Source: Streptomyces sindenensis
GTDB taxonomy: Bacteria > Actinomycetota > Actinomycetes > Streptomycetales > Streptomycetaceae
Direction of reading: 5' to 3'
Assembly: GCF_014649035.1 (NCBI RefSeq)
Contig: NZ_BMSG01000001.1
Span: 558,001-622,000, forward strand
DNA length: 64,000 nt
This document shows positions 18,505-28,195 of the stretch, piece by piece. The translations under genes were made by a program, and so were the position numbers. The notes below the pieces were generated by a model. It saw nothing but the letters and a program-made list of their open reading frames with translations, did no database searches and was not told where the DNA came from. The stretch's first letter is position 1; each line of letters opens with the position of its first letter.

Positions 18505-19395
18505 TCAGCGGGCGGCCGTGCGCGCCAGTTGGTCCAGGGTGGCCGCCACCGCCGGGACCCGGGCCAGGTCCGGCAGGGTCAGCGCGACGATCTCCCGCTG
18601 GATGGCGGGCTCGACCGGCACGGCCCTGGCCCCCTTGGGGCGTACCGACTCGACGGCCAGCTCCGGCAGCACCGCCACACCGAGCCCGGCCCCGACGAGC
18701 CCCATCACCGCCGGGTAGTCGTCGGTGGCGAAGTCGATGCGGGGGGCGAAACCGGATGCCTCGCAGACCTCGACGAGCTGACGGCGGCAGCGCGGGCAGC
18801 CCGCGATCCAGGACTCCTCGGCCAGCTCGCCGATGGACACGCTCGGCGCCTCCGCCAGCCGGTGCCCCTCCGGGAGGAGGCCGATCAGCCGGTCGGTGAG
18901 CAGCGGCCGGACCACCAGGTCGTCCCATTCGCCGCCGGCCGCCCCGTAACGGAACGCCAGCGCGATGTCGCAGTCACCCTCGCGCAGCAGGTCCACCGAG
19001 CGCGGCGGCTCGGCCTCGACGAGCGAGACACGGGTGCCGGGGTGTTCGGCGCGCAGGGCGGCCAGCGCGCCCGGGACCAGGGTGGAGCTGCCGCTGGGGA
19101 AGGAGACCAGCCGGACCCGGCCGGCCCGCAGTCCGGCGATGGCGGCGACCTCCTCCTCGGCGGCGGTCAGCCCCGCGAGGATGCCGGAGGCGTGCCGCAC
19201 CAGCGCCTCGCCGGCCTGGGTGAGGCGCATCTCGCGTCCGGTGCGGATCAGCAGCGTGGTGCCGGCGGAGGCCTCCAGGGCCTTCATCTGCTGGCTGACG
19301 GCGGGCTGGGTGCAGCCGAGTTCGCGGGCTGCTGCGGAGAACGAGCCGGTGGTGGACACGGCGCGCAGGACACGGAGGTGGCGAGCTTCGATCAC
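18505..19395 (-). CDS. LysR-family transcriptional regulator
   Basis: 296-aa LysR regulator. The N-terminal winged helix-turn-helix (residues 1-60, FSAAARELGCTQPAVSQQMKAL) is followed by a two-lobed effector-binding domain starting at about 90. GTG at 19395 matches the family N-terminus IEARHLRVL. GGAGGG directly abuts the start with no spacing, so the transcript may be leaderless or read weakly. It is divergent from the MOSC protein gene with only 80 bp between starts, which suggests it controls that neighbour and itself. The effector is unknown. Confidence 0.9.
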   Translation of the reverse strand: MIEARHLRVLRAVSTTGSFSAAARELGCTQPAVSQQMKALEASAGTTLLIRTGREMRLTQAGEALVRHASGILAGLTAAEEEVAAIAGLRAGRVRLVSFPSGSSTLVPGALAALRAEHPGTRVSLVEAEPPRSVDLLREGDCDIALAFRYGAAGGEWDDLVVRPLLTDRLIGLLPEGHRLAEAPSVSIGELAEESWIAGCPRCRRQLVEVCEASGFAPRIDFATDDYPAVMGLVGAGLGVAVLPELAVESVRPKGARAVPVEPAIQREIVALTLPDLARVPAVAATLDQLARTAAR

Positions 19396-19399
19396 CCCT

Positions 19400-19425
19400 C
19401 CATCATAAGGAACCCTTGGAGATGG
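19400..19425. promoter_or_regulatory. Imperfect palindrome, likely LysR operator
   Basis: CCATC-AT-AAGG-AAC-CCTT-GGA-GATGG: two stacked inverted arms (CCATC/GATGG and AAGG/CCTT) between the divergent LysR and MOSC genes. It overlaps the immediate upstream region of the regulator, as expected for autorepression. Confidence 0.5.
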
Positions 19426-19475
19426 GTCGAATTAATGGCGTGCCTCTTTGGGCGCGGGGCGGTTAGCGTAACCGC

Positions 19476-20144
19476 ATGAAGCTGCTGACCGTGAACATCG
19501 GCCGCCCCCGGCCCAACGCACAGACCGACGGCCCGGGCGGGCTCTCCGGAATCGACAAGCGCCCGGTGGAGGGCCCCGTGGAGGTGCGCGACCCGGGGCC
19601 CAAGGGCGTCGGCGGCAGCGGCCTGGCCGGGGACACGGTGTGCGACCTGCGCCATCACGGCGGCAGCGACCAGGCCGTGTACGCCTTCGCCCGGGAGGAT
19701 CTGGACGCCTGGGAGCGGGAGCTGGGCGGCCGGAAGCTGGCCGCCGGAATGTTCGGCGAGAACTTCACGACGCTGGGCCTCGACGTCAGCGGTGCGCGGA
19801 TCGGCGAGCGCTGGCGGGTGGGGGCGGACCTGGTGCTGGAGGTGACCTCGGGCCGGATCCCGTGCCGGACCTTCGCCGAGCACCTCGGGGAGCAGGGGTG
19901 GGTGCGGCGGTTCACCCGGCAGGGCGTGACCGGCGCGTACCTGCGGGTGATCGAACCGGGCACGGTCCGCGCCGGGGACCCCGTGGAGATCGTGTACCGG
20001 CCGGACCACGAGATCACCGCCGCCCTGCAGTTCCGGGCGTCGACGACCGAACGCGCCCTGCTGCCCTCGCTGCTGGCCGCCGGGGAGGCACTGCACCCCG
20101 AGGCGCTGCGCAAGGCGCGGGAGTACGTGGCACGGCAGGGCTGA
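19476..20144 (+). CDS. MOSC domain-containing protein
   Basis: 222-aa stand-alone MOSC protein. MOSC domains are the sulfur-carrier part of molybdenum cofactor sulfurases, and bacterial YiiM-type members handle N-hydroxylated or sulfur substrates. Features seen: GDTVCDLRHHGGSDQAVYAF near 52-71 and GMFGENFTT near 91, both typical YiiM blocks, and the conserved Cys130 in SGRIPCRTF that would carry sulfur. ATG at 19476 is the only good start. It is divergently paired with the LysR gene across an 80-bp region with a candidate operator. Substrate and partner are not visible. Confidence 0.88.
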   Translation: MKLLTVNIGRPRPNAQTDGPGGLSGIDKRPVEGPVEVRDPGPKGVGGSGLAGDTVCDLRHHGGSDQAVYAFAREDLDAWERELGGRKLAAGMFGENFTTLGLDVSGARIGERWRVGADLVLEVTSGRIPCRTFAEHLGEQGWVRRFTRQGVTGAYLRVIEPGTVRAGDPVEIVYRPDHEITAALQFRASTTERALLPSLLAAGEALHPEALRKAREYVARQG

Positions 20145-20308
20145 GAGCCGGGCGGGACGCCTTTCGGGGCCGGTGGGTGACACGGCGGCACCCGCGCTCC
20201 GGATTCCCGGGTCGCTGGAACTGGATCGTCCGGCGAGGCGTCCACCACCAGTGACCCGCGCCCGAGAACCGGGCTCCGCGCCGAGTGGCACGTCTTGAGG
20301 GGAAGACC

Positions 20309-21904
20309 ATGCCCGATCCGCAGCAGCCCTGGTATACGCCGGGCCCGCCGCGGCAGCCCGTTCCCGGTAACCCGTACGCCTCCGGGGGCGACGCGCAACA
20401 GGGCTCCGGGACACCGGGGTTCGGGCCGCCGACGCCCCCGCCGCCGCCCACGCGTCGTCGCTTCGGCCGGGGGCCGGTCGTCGCCGCGGTCGTCGCGCTG
20501 GTGCTCGTCATCGTGGCGGGCGGGGTGTACGGCCTCACCGACTGGGGACGGGACGATCCCGCGAAGCCGGTGGCGAAGAAGTCGCCCGGCCCCTCCGGTT
20601 CGGCGTCCCCGTCCCGTGCGCCGGGGGCGGGCGGCCCGGAGCTGAGCCACATCCCGACGACGCGGGAGGTCGCGGCCGCGCGGAAGCCGGGCGAGTCGTC
20701 GGCGTGGATCGCGGACGACAAGGCCGACATCCCCAAGCAGATCAACAAGGTCCACGACCTGTGGATCGTCGGCGACACCGCCGTCCAGGCGCTGTACCGG
20801 AAGGTGACGGCCTATCGGCTCTCGGACGGGGCCGAAGTCTGGAGCGTGACGCTCCCCTCCTCCGTGTGCGAGACCCCGGCCAACCCGACGCCCGACGGCA
20901 AGGTCGTCGTCCTCCGTCATGAGAGGCCCGACAACGAGCGGAACAATCGCTGCAACCAGATGCAGATGATCGATCTGAAGACCGGGAAGCAGGGGTGGCA
21001 GAAGAAGCTCGACGAGCCCGGTGACGAGGACGACACGCTCATCGTCTACAGCGCCATCAGCGGCGACGTCCTCTCCGTCGCCCGGGGCCAACGGGCCGTC
21101 ACCTACCGGATGGGCGACGGGAGCAAACTCCACGAGATTCCCTCGGAGAAGAAGGGTGCGTGCTTCCCCTCCGGTGTGGCGGGCGGCGCCGCCCGGCTGC
21201 TGGTGAGTTCCGACTGCATGGTCTCCATGGACCGGGGCGAGAACTACGGCCAGTTGCGTGAGTTCGATCCCCGGACCGGCAAGCTCCTGTGGCGCTACCG
21301 GACGAAGACCGGCTGGAGCTTCGGCGCTCTGATCTCCATGGACCCGGTCGTCTTCACCGTCTACAACAACGAGGACACCGTGAAGGACTGGCGGATCACG
21401 GTGCTGGACCCCAAGGGCAAGCACCGCGTCACCTTCGACGCCCGGGACAAGGGGTTCGAGCACTGCGCCGGAAGCGGGGGCGGCGATGACATCCAGCCCT
21501 GCCGGGGCGCCTCCGTCGACAAGGGCCTCGTCATGCTGGGCGGCCAGAGCCAGGTCGGTGCGTACGACGTGAGGACCGGGAAGTTCCTCTGGGGCATCAA
21601 GTCCGACGATCTCCGCATCCTGTACGCGCTGCGCGCCGAGGACGGAAAGGCGATGCGCATCTATGAGGCGGCGGGTTCGAGCACTCCCGGCCGGACCTTC
21701 CTCATGGGTCCGCGCGGCGCCGGCACGGAGACGGAGGTCGTGAAGCACCCGGCGGCGACCGCCGCGTGGGAGTACGAGATGTTCATGGCGCACACGGCCT
21801 ACGTCGACGGACGCCTGGTCCTGACGCCGACGCACGTGAGCGGGGACGAGAACAAGAAGCCCGTCCGCGAGGCCCGCATGCTGTCCTTCGCCGCCTCACC
21901 CTGA
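20309..21904 (+). CDS. Membrane-anchored PQQ-like beta-propeller protein
   Basis: 531-aa protein. It has a Pro/Gly-rich cytoplasmic N-terminus, one membrane helix at about 56-77 (VVAAVVALVLVIVAGGVYGL), a Pro/Ser spacer, and a large outside domain with repeated propeller-blade strands such as VTAYRLSDGAEVWSV, MIDLKTGKQGWQ, LREFDPRTGKLLWRY and VGAYDVRTGKFLWG. These are PQQ/quinoprotein-like repeats used for protein binding; no enzyme active site is evident. ATG at 20309 follows GAGGGGAAG. Four Cys in the outer domain (SVCET, NRCN, GACFPS, SDCM) could form disulfides. It is probably an envelope protein or assembly factor; partner unknown. Confidence 0.82.
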   Translation: MPDPQQPWYTPGPPRQPVPGNPYASGGDAQQGSGTPGFGPPTPPPPPTRRRFGRGPVVAAVVALVLVIVAGGVYGLTDWGRDDPAKPVAKKSPGPSGSASPSRAPGAGGPELSHIPTTREVAAARKPGESSAWIADDKADIPKQINKVHDLWIVGDTAVQALYRKVTAYRLSDGAEVWSVTLPSSVCETPANPTPDGKVVVLRHERPDNERNNRCNQMQMIDLKTGKQGWQKKLDEPGDEDDTLIVYSAISGDVLSVARGQRAVTYRMGDGSKLHEIPSEKKGACFPSGVAGGAARLLVSSDCMVSMDRGENYGQLREFDPRTGKLLWRYRTKTGWSFGALISMDPVVFTVYNNEDTVKDWRITVLDPKGKHRVTFDARDKGFEHCAGSGGGDDIQPCRGASVDKGLVMLGGQSQVGAYDVRTGKFLWGIKSDDLRILYALRAEDGKAMRIYEAAGSSTPGRTFLMGPRGAGTETEVVKHPAATAAWEYEMFMAHTAYVDGRLVLTPTHVSGDENKKPVREARMLSFAASP

Positions 21905-22011
21905 ACCGTCGCCCTGACCCGTACCGAGGGATCTCCCCCGGCCGGACCGTAGGGGCCGGTTCGGGGGCGGTTCAGGGCTCTGCCCCATGCCCGGGGGCCG
22001 GTCGGCTCGGA

Positions 22012-23562
22012 ATGCTGACGAGCATGGAGAAGACCAGGGGACGACGACGGCTGAAGCGGGTTCTGATCACGCTGACGGTCGTGGTGGGGGTGCTCGCGGC
22101 GGGGATCGGCGGCTCGTTCGCGTGGCTGTGGACGAGCGCCGATCTGAGCACGGTGGGCAAGGTCCGCTTCGGCAACGAGCTGGCGGTGCCGCCGCTCGCG
22201 CCCTCGACGGTGGACAAGGACGGCACGCGCGTCTTCGATCTGCGGATGCAGGCGGGGAGCACGGAGTTCCGGGACGGGGCGGCGACGCCGACGTGGGGGT
22301 TCAACGGGGACCATCTGGGCCCGACCCTGCGGGCCGAGCGCGGCGAGCGCGGCGAGCGGGTGAAGGTACGGGTGCGCAACACCCTCGACGAGGCGTCCAG
22401 CGTGCACTGGCACGGGATGCACCTGCCCGCCAGGATGGACGGCGGACCGCACCAGATGGTCGACGCGGGCTCCACGTGGACCCCGCACTGGAAGGTCGAC
22501 CAGCCGGCCTCGACGCTCTGGTACCACCCGCATCCGCACGGGGCGACGGAGAAGCACGTACAGCGGGGCCTGGCCGGGATGTTCCTGCTCGACGACGAGG
22601 ACTCCGGGCGGCTCGCACTGCCGAAGACGTACGGGGTGGACGATCTGCCGGTCATGGTGCAGGACGTCACCTTCGACGGCGCGACGTTCGACCACGGCCA
22701 CCGGTTCCTGGCCAACACCGGCTTCCTGGGCGAGCGGACGATGGTGAACGGCACGCTCGACCCGTACGCCGAGGTCGGCGACGAGCGCGTACGGCTGCGT
22801 CTGCTGAACGCGTCGACCGCCCGGATCTACACCTTCGGCTTCGACGACGACCGCGCCTTCGACCTCGTGGGGACGGACGGCGGGCTGCTGGCGGCGCCCG
22901 CGTCGATGAACCGGGTGCAGCTCTCGCCGGGTGAGCGGGCGGAGGTCGTCGTGACGATGCGGCCGGGCGAGCGGACGGTGCTGCGCAGCTACCCGTGGCG
23001 CGACGGGAACGGCTGGGAGCGGCGGTTCAACGGGGGCGACGACTCCTTCGACGTACTCCAGTTGCGGGCGGCGGAGCGGCTGCGCCCCTCCCCCGAGGTG
23101 CCGGGCCGGCCGGCCGCGGACCGGGGTCTTGAGCTGCCGGACGCCGACGACGCGGTGCGCAGCCGCCACTTCGAGCTGCGCAGGTCGGGGATCAACGGGC
23201 GGCCGATGGCGATGGACCGGATCGACGAGACGGTCACCCGGGGCACGACGGAGGTGTGGACGCTGCGCAACGGCGGCGACATGACGCACAACTTCCATGT
23301 GCACGATGTGCAGTTCCGGGTGCTGGACGTGGCCGGGAAGCGGCCGGAACCGGCGTTGCGGGGGCGCAAGGACACGGTGGCGGTGCCGATGGGCGCGACC
23401 GTGCGGATCGCCCTGCGGTTCGACGGCCCCTCCGATCCGGATGTCCCGTACATGTACCACTGCCATCTGCTGTCCCACGAGGACGACGGGATGATGGGCC
23501 AGTTCGTGGTGGTGGAGAAGGGACAGCGGGCGGGTGAGGTCCCGGAGCACGCGGGGCACTAA
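22012..23562 (+). CDS. Multicopper oxidase
   Basis: About 516 aa, exported or membrane-anchored by one N-terminal helix (VLITLTVVVGVLAAGIGGSFAW). Three cupredoxin domains carry the four copper-ligand blocks: HWHGMH, WYHPHPHG, HNFHVHD, and HCHLLSHEDDGMM with the type-1 Cys-His-Met set. The family couples substrate oxidation (Cu+, phenols, bilirubin-like compounds) to reduction of O2 to water outside the cytoplasm. The start could be ATG 22012 or ATG 22024; both lack a strong ribosome site and differ by four residues. No copper chaperone gene is adjacent. It may be co-transcribed with the short-chain dehydrogenase 10 bp downstream. Confidence 0.92.
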   Translation: MLTSMEKTRGRRRLKRVLITLTVVVGVLAAGIGGSFAWLWTSADLSTVGKVRFGNELAVPPLAPSTVDKDGTRVFDLRMQAGSTEFRDGAATPTWGFNGDHLGPTLRAERGERGERVKVRVRNTLDEASSVHWHGMHLPARMDGGPHQMVDAGSTWTPHWKVDQPASTLWYHPHPHGATEKHVQRGLAGMFLLDDEDSGRLALPKTYGVDDLPVMVQDVTFDGATFDHGHRFLANTGFLGERTMVNGTLDPYAEVGDERVRLRLLNASTARIYTFGFDDDRAFDLVGTDGGLLAAPASMNRVQLSPGERAEVVVTMRPGERTVLRSYPWRDGNGWERRFNGGDDSFDVLQLRAAERLRPSPEVPGRPAADRGLELPDADDAVRSRHFELRRSGINGRPMAMDRIDETVTRGTTEVWTLRNGGDMTHNFHVHDVQFRVLDVAGKRPEPALRGRKDTVAVPMGATVRIALRFDGPSDPDVPYMYHCHLLSHEDDGMMGQFVVVEKGQRAGEVPEHAGH

Positions 23563-23572
23563 CGTGCCGCGT

Positions 23573-24346
23573 ATGACGACTGCACTGATCACAGGCGCGA
23601 CGGCGGGTATCGGGGCCGCGTTCGCACGGCGGCTCGCGGCCCAGGGCCACAACCTGGTGCTGGTGGCCCGGGACACCGCGCGGCTGCGCGAGCAGGCCAC
23701 GGAACTGCACGACCGGCACGGCATCGAGGCCGAGGTGCTGCGCGCCGATCTGTCCACGGACGGCGGTATCGAGGCGGTCGAGAAGCGGCTCGCGGACCGC
23801 ACGCACCCGATCGATCTGCTGGTCAACAACGCCGGGTTCGGCAACAAGGGGCGCTTCCTGGAGGTGTCCATGGCCGATGAGCTGACGATGCTGAAGGTGC
23901 ACTGCGAGGCGGTCCTGCGGCTGACCTCGGCGGCGGTCGCCGGGATGCGGGAACGGGGCCGGGGCGGGGTCGTCAACGTGGCGTCCGTCGCCGCGTTCGT
24001 GCCGCGCGGTACGTACGGGGCGTCGAAGGCGTGGGTCGTGCAGTTCACCCAGGGCGCGGCGCGCGATCTCGCCGGGTCGGGGGTGCGGCTGATGGCGCTG
24101 TGCCCCGGGTTCGTGCGGACGGAGTTCCACGAGCGGGCCGGGATGGGCACGGGCAACATCCCGAACTGGATGTGGCTCGACGCGGACAAGCTGGTGGCCT
24201 CGGCGCTGACGGATCTGAGCCGGGGGAAGACGGTGTCGGTCCCGGACCCGCGCTACAAGGCGCTGATGGGTCTGGTCAAGGTGGCCCCGCGCGGGCTGCT
24301 CGGCGGGGTCACCTCGCGGACGGGGCGCAAGTACGGCCCGCAGTAG
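23573..24346 (+). CDS. Short-chain dehydrogenase/reductase
   Basis: 257-aa classical SDR. Seen: cofactor motif TGATAGIG at 7-14, NNAG near 87, a Ser in NVASVAAF and the catalytic YxxxK (YGASK) near 150. A C-terminal DUF-like tail ending RTGRKYGPQ follows. It catalyses NAD(P)-dependent carbonyl/alcohol interconversion; substrate unknown. The start ATG lies 10 bp after the multicopper oxidase stop, so the two may be co-transcribed. The arginine in VARD after the second strand suggests NADP(H) preference. Confidence 0.88.
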   Translation: MTTALITGATAGIGAAFARRLAAQGHNLVLVARDTARLREQATELHDRHGIEAEVLRADLSTDGGIEAVEKRLADRTHPIDLLVNNAGFGNKGRFLEVSMADELTMLKVHCEAVLRLTSAAVAGMRERGRGGVVNVASVAAFVPRGTYGASKAWVVQFTQGAARDLAGSGVRLMALCPGFVRTEFHERAGMGTGNIPNWMWLDADKLVASALTDLSRGKTVSVPDPRYKALMGLVKVAPRGLLGGVTSRTGRKYGPQ

Positions 24347-24464
24347 GGCGGTAGGGCAGTCGCGGTACGGAGTCGCTCCGCCCCCTCCCGCGCCCGGCCG
24401 GCCTGTGGTCGCATGACCGCCCGTTGCCGAGGGTTCGATCCTTTCTGCTCCAGGGGCTGTCTCC

Positions 24465-24597
24465 GTGCGCGAAGGTGCTGCTGAACGTCATGACCGGCTG
24501 CTGAACCTGGTGCGCGAACGCGGCACCGTACGCGTCTGCGACTTGGCGGACCGGCTCGGCGTCGCCACCGTCACCGCCCGGCGCGACGTCGAGGCGC
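24465..24597 (+). pseudogene. DeoR-family regulator fragment (N-terminal HTH only)
   Basis: A GTG at 24465 opens a frame whose first ~44 residues match the DeoR N-terminal winged helix (RHDRLLNLVRERGTV, VCDLADRLGVATVTARRDVE). Homology then stops abruptly and the open frame continues into the groL terminator and antisense to groL, with no sugar-phosphate sensor domain. This is a truncated remnant. In some relatives an intact gene may lie here. Confidence 0.6.
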
Positions 24598-24648
24598 CGG
24601 CCTCCCGGAGGATCTGGCGCGCATGGCCTGGAAGCGACGCCCGGAACG

Positions 24649-24693
24649 CACCGAGGCCCGGTGCCCCCGCGACGGGGGCACCGGGCCTCGGTG
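24649..24693 (-). terminator. groL terminator
   Basis: Perfect 20-bp stem (left arm 24649-24668, right arm 24674-24693) with a 5-nt GCGAC loop, ending 15 bp before the groL stop codon on the leftward side. Confidence 0.9.
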
Positions 24694-24708
24694 GCGTACC
24701 AGCAGGTA

Positions 24709-26382
<1,674 letters not shown>

Positions 26383-26431
26383 TTATTTCGCTGGGGGCCA
26401 GGGGCGCAGAACACAAGCAAACGTGGGTGAA

Positions 26432-26740
26432 TTACTTCTCGACGATCGCGAGGACGTCGCGGGCCGAGAGGACGAGGTACTCCTCGCCGTTGTACTTCAC
26501 CTCGGTGCCGCCGTACTTGCTGTACAGGACGACGTCGCCGGTCTTGACGTCGAGCGGAAGCCGCTCGCCGTTCTCGAAGCGGCCCGGGCCCACGGCGAGG
26601 ACGACGCCCTCCTGGGGCTTCTCCTTCGCGGTGTCCGGAATGACCAGGCCGGAAGCCGTGGTCTGCTCGGCGTCGAGCGGCTGGACCACAATGCGGTCCT
26701 CGAGCGGCTTGATCGCAACCTTGGAGCTGGTGGTCGACAC
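26432..26740 (-). CDS. groES: Co-chaperonin GroES
   Basis: 102-aa lid of the chaperonin chamber. The mobile loop region ([19 protein letters not shown]) and the C-terminal roof strand are intact. GTG at 26740 with an upstream GGGGGAG gives the family length. It is the first gene of the groES-groL operon. The heat-shock promoter (26883-26912) and two CIRCE elements lie 110-185 bp upstream, giving HrcA repression. Confidence 0.97.
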   Translation of the reverse strand: MSTTSSKVAIKPLEDRIVVQPLDAEQTTASGLVIPDTAKEKPQEGVVLAVGPGRFENGERLPLDVKTGDVVLYSKYGGTEVKYNGEEYLVLSARDVLAIVEK

Positions 26741-26850
26741 GATCCGGTCTCCCCCTTCGGAGATCTCACGGGGTTTAACAGTCTGTGGGTGGCGACCGAA
26801 CCGATCCGTCGTCGCGGGTGCCGGACCTGTCCCTGTCGCGCAGAGTGATG

Positions 26851-26877
26851 CTGGCACTCTCCAGGGGGGAGTGCCAG
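26851..26877. promoter_or_regulatory. CIRCE operator, proximal
   Basis: CTGGCACTC-N9-GAGTGCCAG, a perfect inverted repeat with the canonical 9-bp spacer. It is an HrcA repressor site downstream of the groES promoter core. Confidence 0.93.
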
Positions 26878-26882
26878 ACCCG

Positions 26883-26912
26883 AGACTATGACCGCGATTA
26901 GCACTCGGTCAA
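26883..26912 (-). promoter_or_regulatory. groES promoter
   Basis: On the minus strand TTGACC (26912-26907) and TAGTCT (26888-26883) are 18 bp apart. The -35 lies inside the distal CIRCE spacer and the start point would fall at the edge of the proximal CIRCE, so HrcA would block polymerase directly. Confidence 0.75.
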
Positions 26913-26924
26913 GCGGAGTGCCAA
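26898..26924. promoter_or_regulatory. CIRCE operator, distal
   Basis: TTAGCACTC-N9-GAGTGCCAA, eight of nine arm positions paired, 20 bp from the proximal copy and overlapping the -35 element. Confidence 0.92.
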
Positions 26925-27068
26925 TTCACCACCCGCGCGCCGTCTCGATCGGGGCTCCGTCGGATCACCGTCCGGACAACGTGGGAGCGGAGCTTCGCGT
27001 TCCGTACGACGGTACGGAGATGACGCACTCCGAGAGCCGGCTGCCGGGGCGAGCGGGGGCGACAGCGA

Positions 27069-27104
27069 CGAGTGCGCGCGCAGCGGAGGCTGAGCGCGCA
27101 CTCG
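27069..27104 (-). terminator. Terminator of the deacetylase gene
   Basis: CGAGTGCGCGC pairs with GCGCGCACTCG (11 bp), and an inner CAGC pairs with GCTG around a GGAG loop. It lies just past the leftward deacetylase stop at 27128. Confidence 0.7.
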
Positions 27105-27127
27105 GGACGGGTACGGGGAAGGACGGG

Positions 27128-28084
27128 TCAGACGTAGTCCTCCAGCTTCGCCACCGCGTACCCCTTGTCCGTGATGGTCTTCATGACGCGGCGGATCATG
27201 TCGGGCATGGAGCCCTTCCAGTCGTCCTTGCCCCGGAAGTGGGTGAGGACGATGTCGCCGGGGTGCAGGTCCCGGTCCCACTCGCGCCATTCCATGCGGT
27301 CGGGGAAGGCCTCGGCGGACCACAGGGGTACGGCGGTGATCCCGCAGGACTTGGCGACGACGAGGGTGTCGCGGTTGTAGTTGCCGTAGGGCGGGCGGAA
27401 GAGGGTGGGGCGCTTGCCGTAGTTCTTGAGGATCTTCTCCTGCTGGCCGCAGATCTCCCGCTTCTGCTCGGCGTAGGAGAGGCCGGGCAGATAGCGGTGG
27501 TTGAGGGTGTGGTTGCTGATGGTCACCCCGCGCCGCTGCATCTCCTTGAAGTAGCCGTAGTCGTCGTTGATGACGTAGTCGCTGACGAACGCGCTGTACG
27601 GGAGGGAGAGTTCGGTCATCATCCGCAGCAGCTCGGGGTCCTTCTCCGCCCCGTCGTCCATCGTCAGGAAGACGATCTTCTCCTTGGTCGGGACGGTGGT
27701 GAAGACCGGCGGCAGCCCCTTGTCGTTGCGGACCTCGAAGCCCTTGCGGGTGGTGATGAGCGGCTTGGTCTTCGGCGGCTCGGGGGCCGCGAGCGGGGTC
27801 TTGGCCAGCCCCCACTTCTTCGCCGCGACGGCCCGTGCGGCCTGCTTCTTCCTGACCGTCTCGGCGTACGTGTCCCGGGCCCGGGCGGGCCCGGCCTGCG
27901 GGGCCGCCTCGCCCGACCGGCCCGCGGCGGGCTTCGCGGGTGCGCCGGCAGCGCCCGTGCCGCCGCCGTCCGGCTCCGCCGCGCATCCGGAGGCGACGGC
28001 GGCGGCCAGCAGGGCCGCCAGCACGACGACGCCCGATCTGTGCCAGTTTCCGGCTGATTTTTCGTTTTGTCGTACTAGCTGCAT
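27128..28084 (-). CDS. Polysaccharide deacetylase family lipoprotein
   Basis: 318-aa secreted lipoprotein: basic N-terminus, hydrophobic helix VVVLAALLAAAV and lipobox ASGC with Cys34 as the lipidated residue. An Ala/Pro-rich spacer leads to a NodB homology domain from about 135. Catalytic motifs seen: TMDDG (141-145, base and metal Asp), NHTLNH (191-196, metal His192 and His196), RPPYGNYN (230-237) and THFRG. The family removes N- or O-acetyl groups from chitin, peptidoglycan or exopolysaccharide. ATG at 28084 is the best start for the signal peptide. It is divergent from the methyltransferase gene and has its own terminator. Confidence 0.9.
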   Translation of the reverse strand: MQLVRQNEKSAGNWHRSGVVVLAALLAAAVASGCAAEPDGGGTGAAGAPAKPAAGRSGEAAPQAGPARARDTYAETVRKKQAARAVAAKKWGLAKTPLAAPEPPKTKPLITTRKGFEVRNDKGLPPVFTTVPTKEKIVFLTMDDGAEKDPELLRMMTELSLPYSAFVSDYVINDDYGYFKEMQRRGVTISNHTLNHRYLPGLSYAEQKREICGQQEKILKNYGKRPTLFRPPYGNYNRDTLVVAKSCGITAVPLWSAEAFPDRMEWREWDRDLHPGDIVLTHFRGKDDWKGSMPDMIRRVMKTITDKGYAVAKLEDYV

Positions 28085-28195
28085 GGCGCCGCATCCTGCC
28101 AGCCGCCCACCCGGGTGCCCTTTCCGACACCCGAGCGGACCGGCGCCGTCCCCCGGGCGGCCCACAGGGACCCGGCGCGCCCGGCCTGGCCCACA

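Noticed and set aside
19392..20414. Long open frame antisense to the MOSC gene
   Set aside because: It has Arg/Gly/Pro-rich composition and no family features, while the opposite strand encodes a clear MOSC protein.
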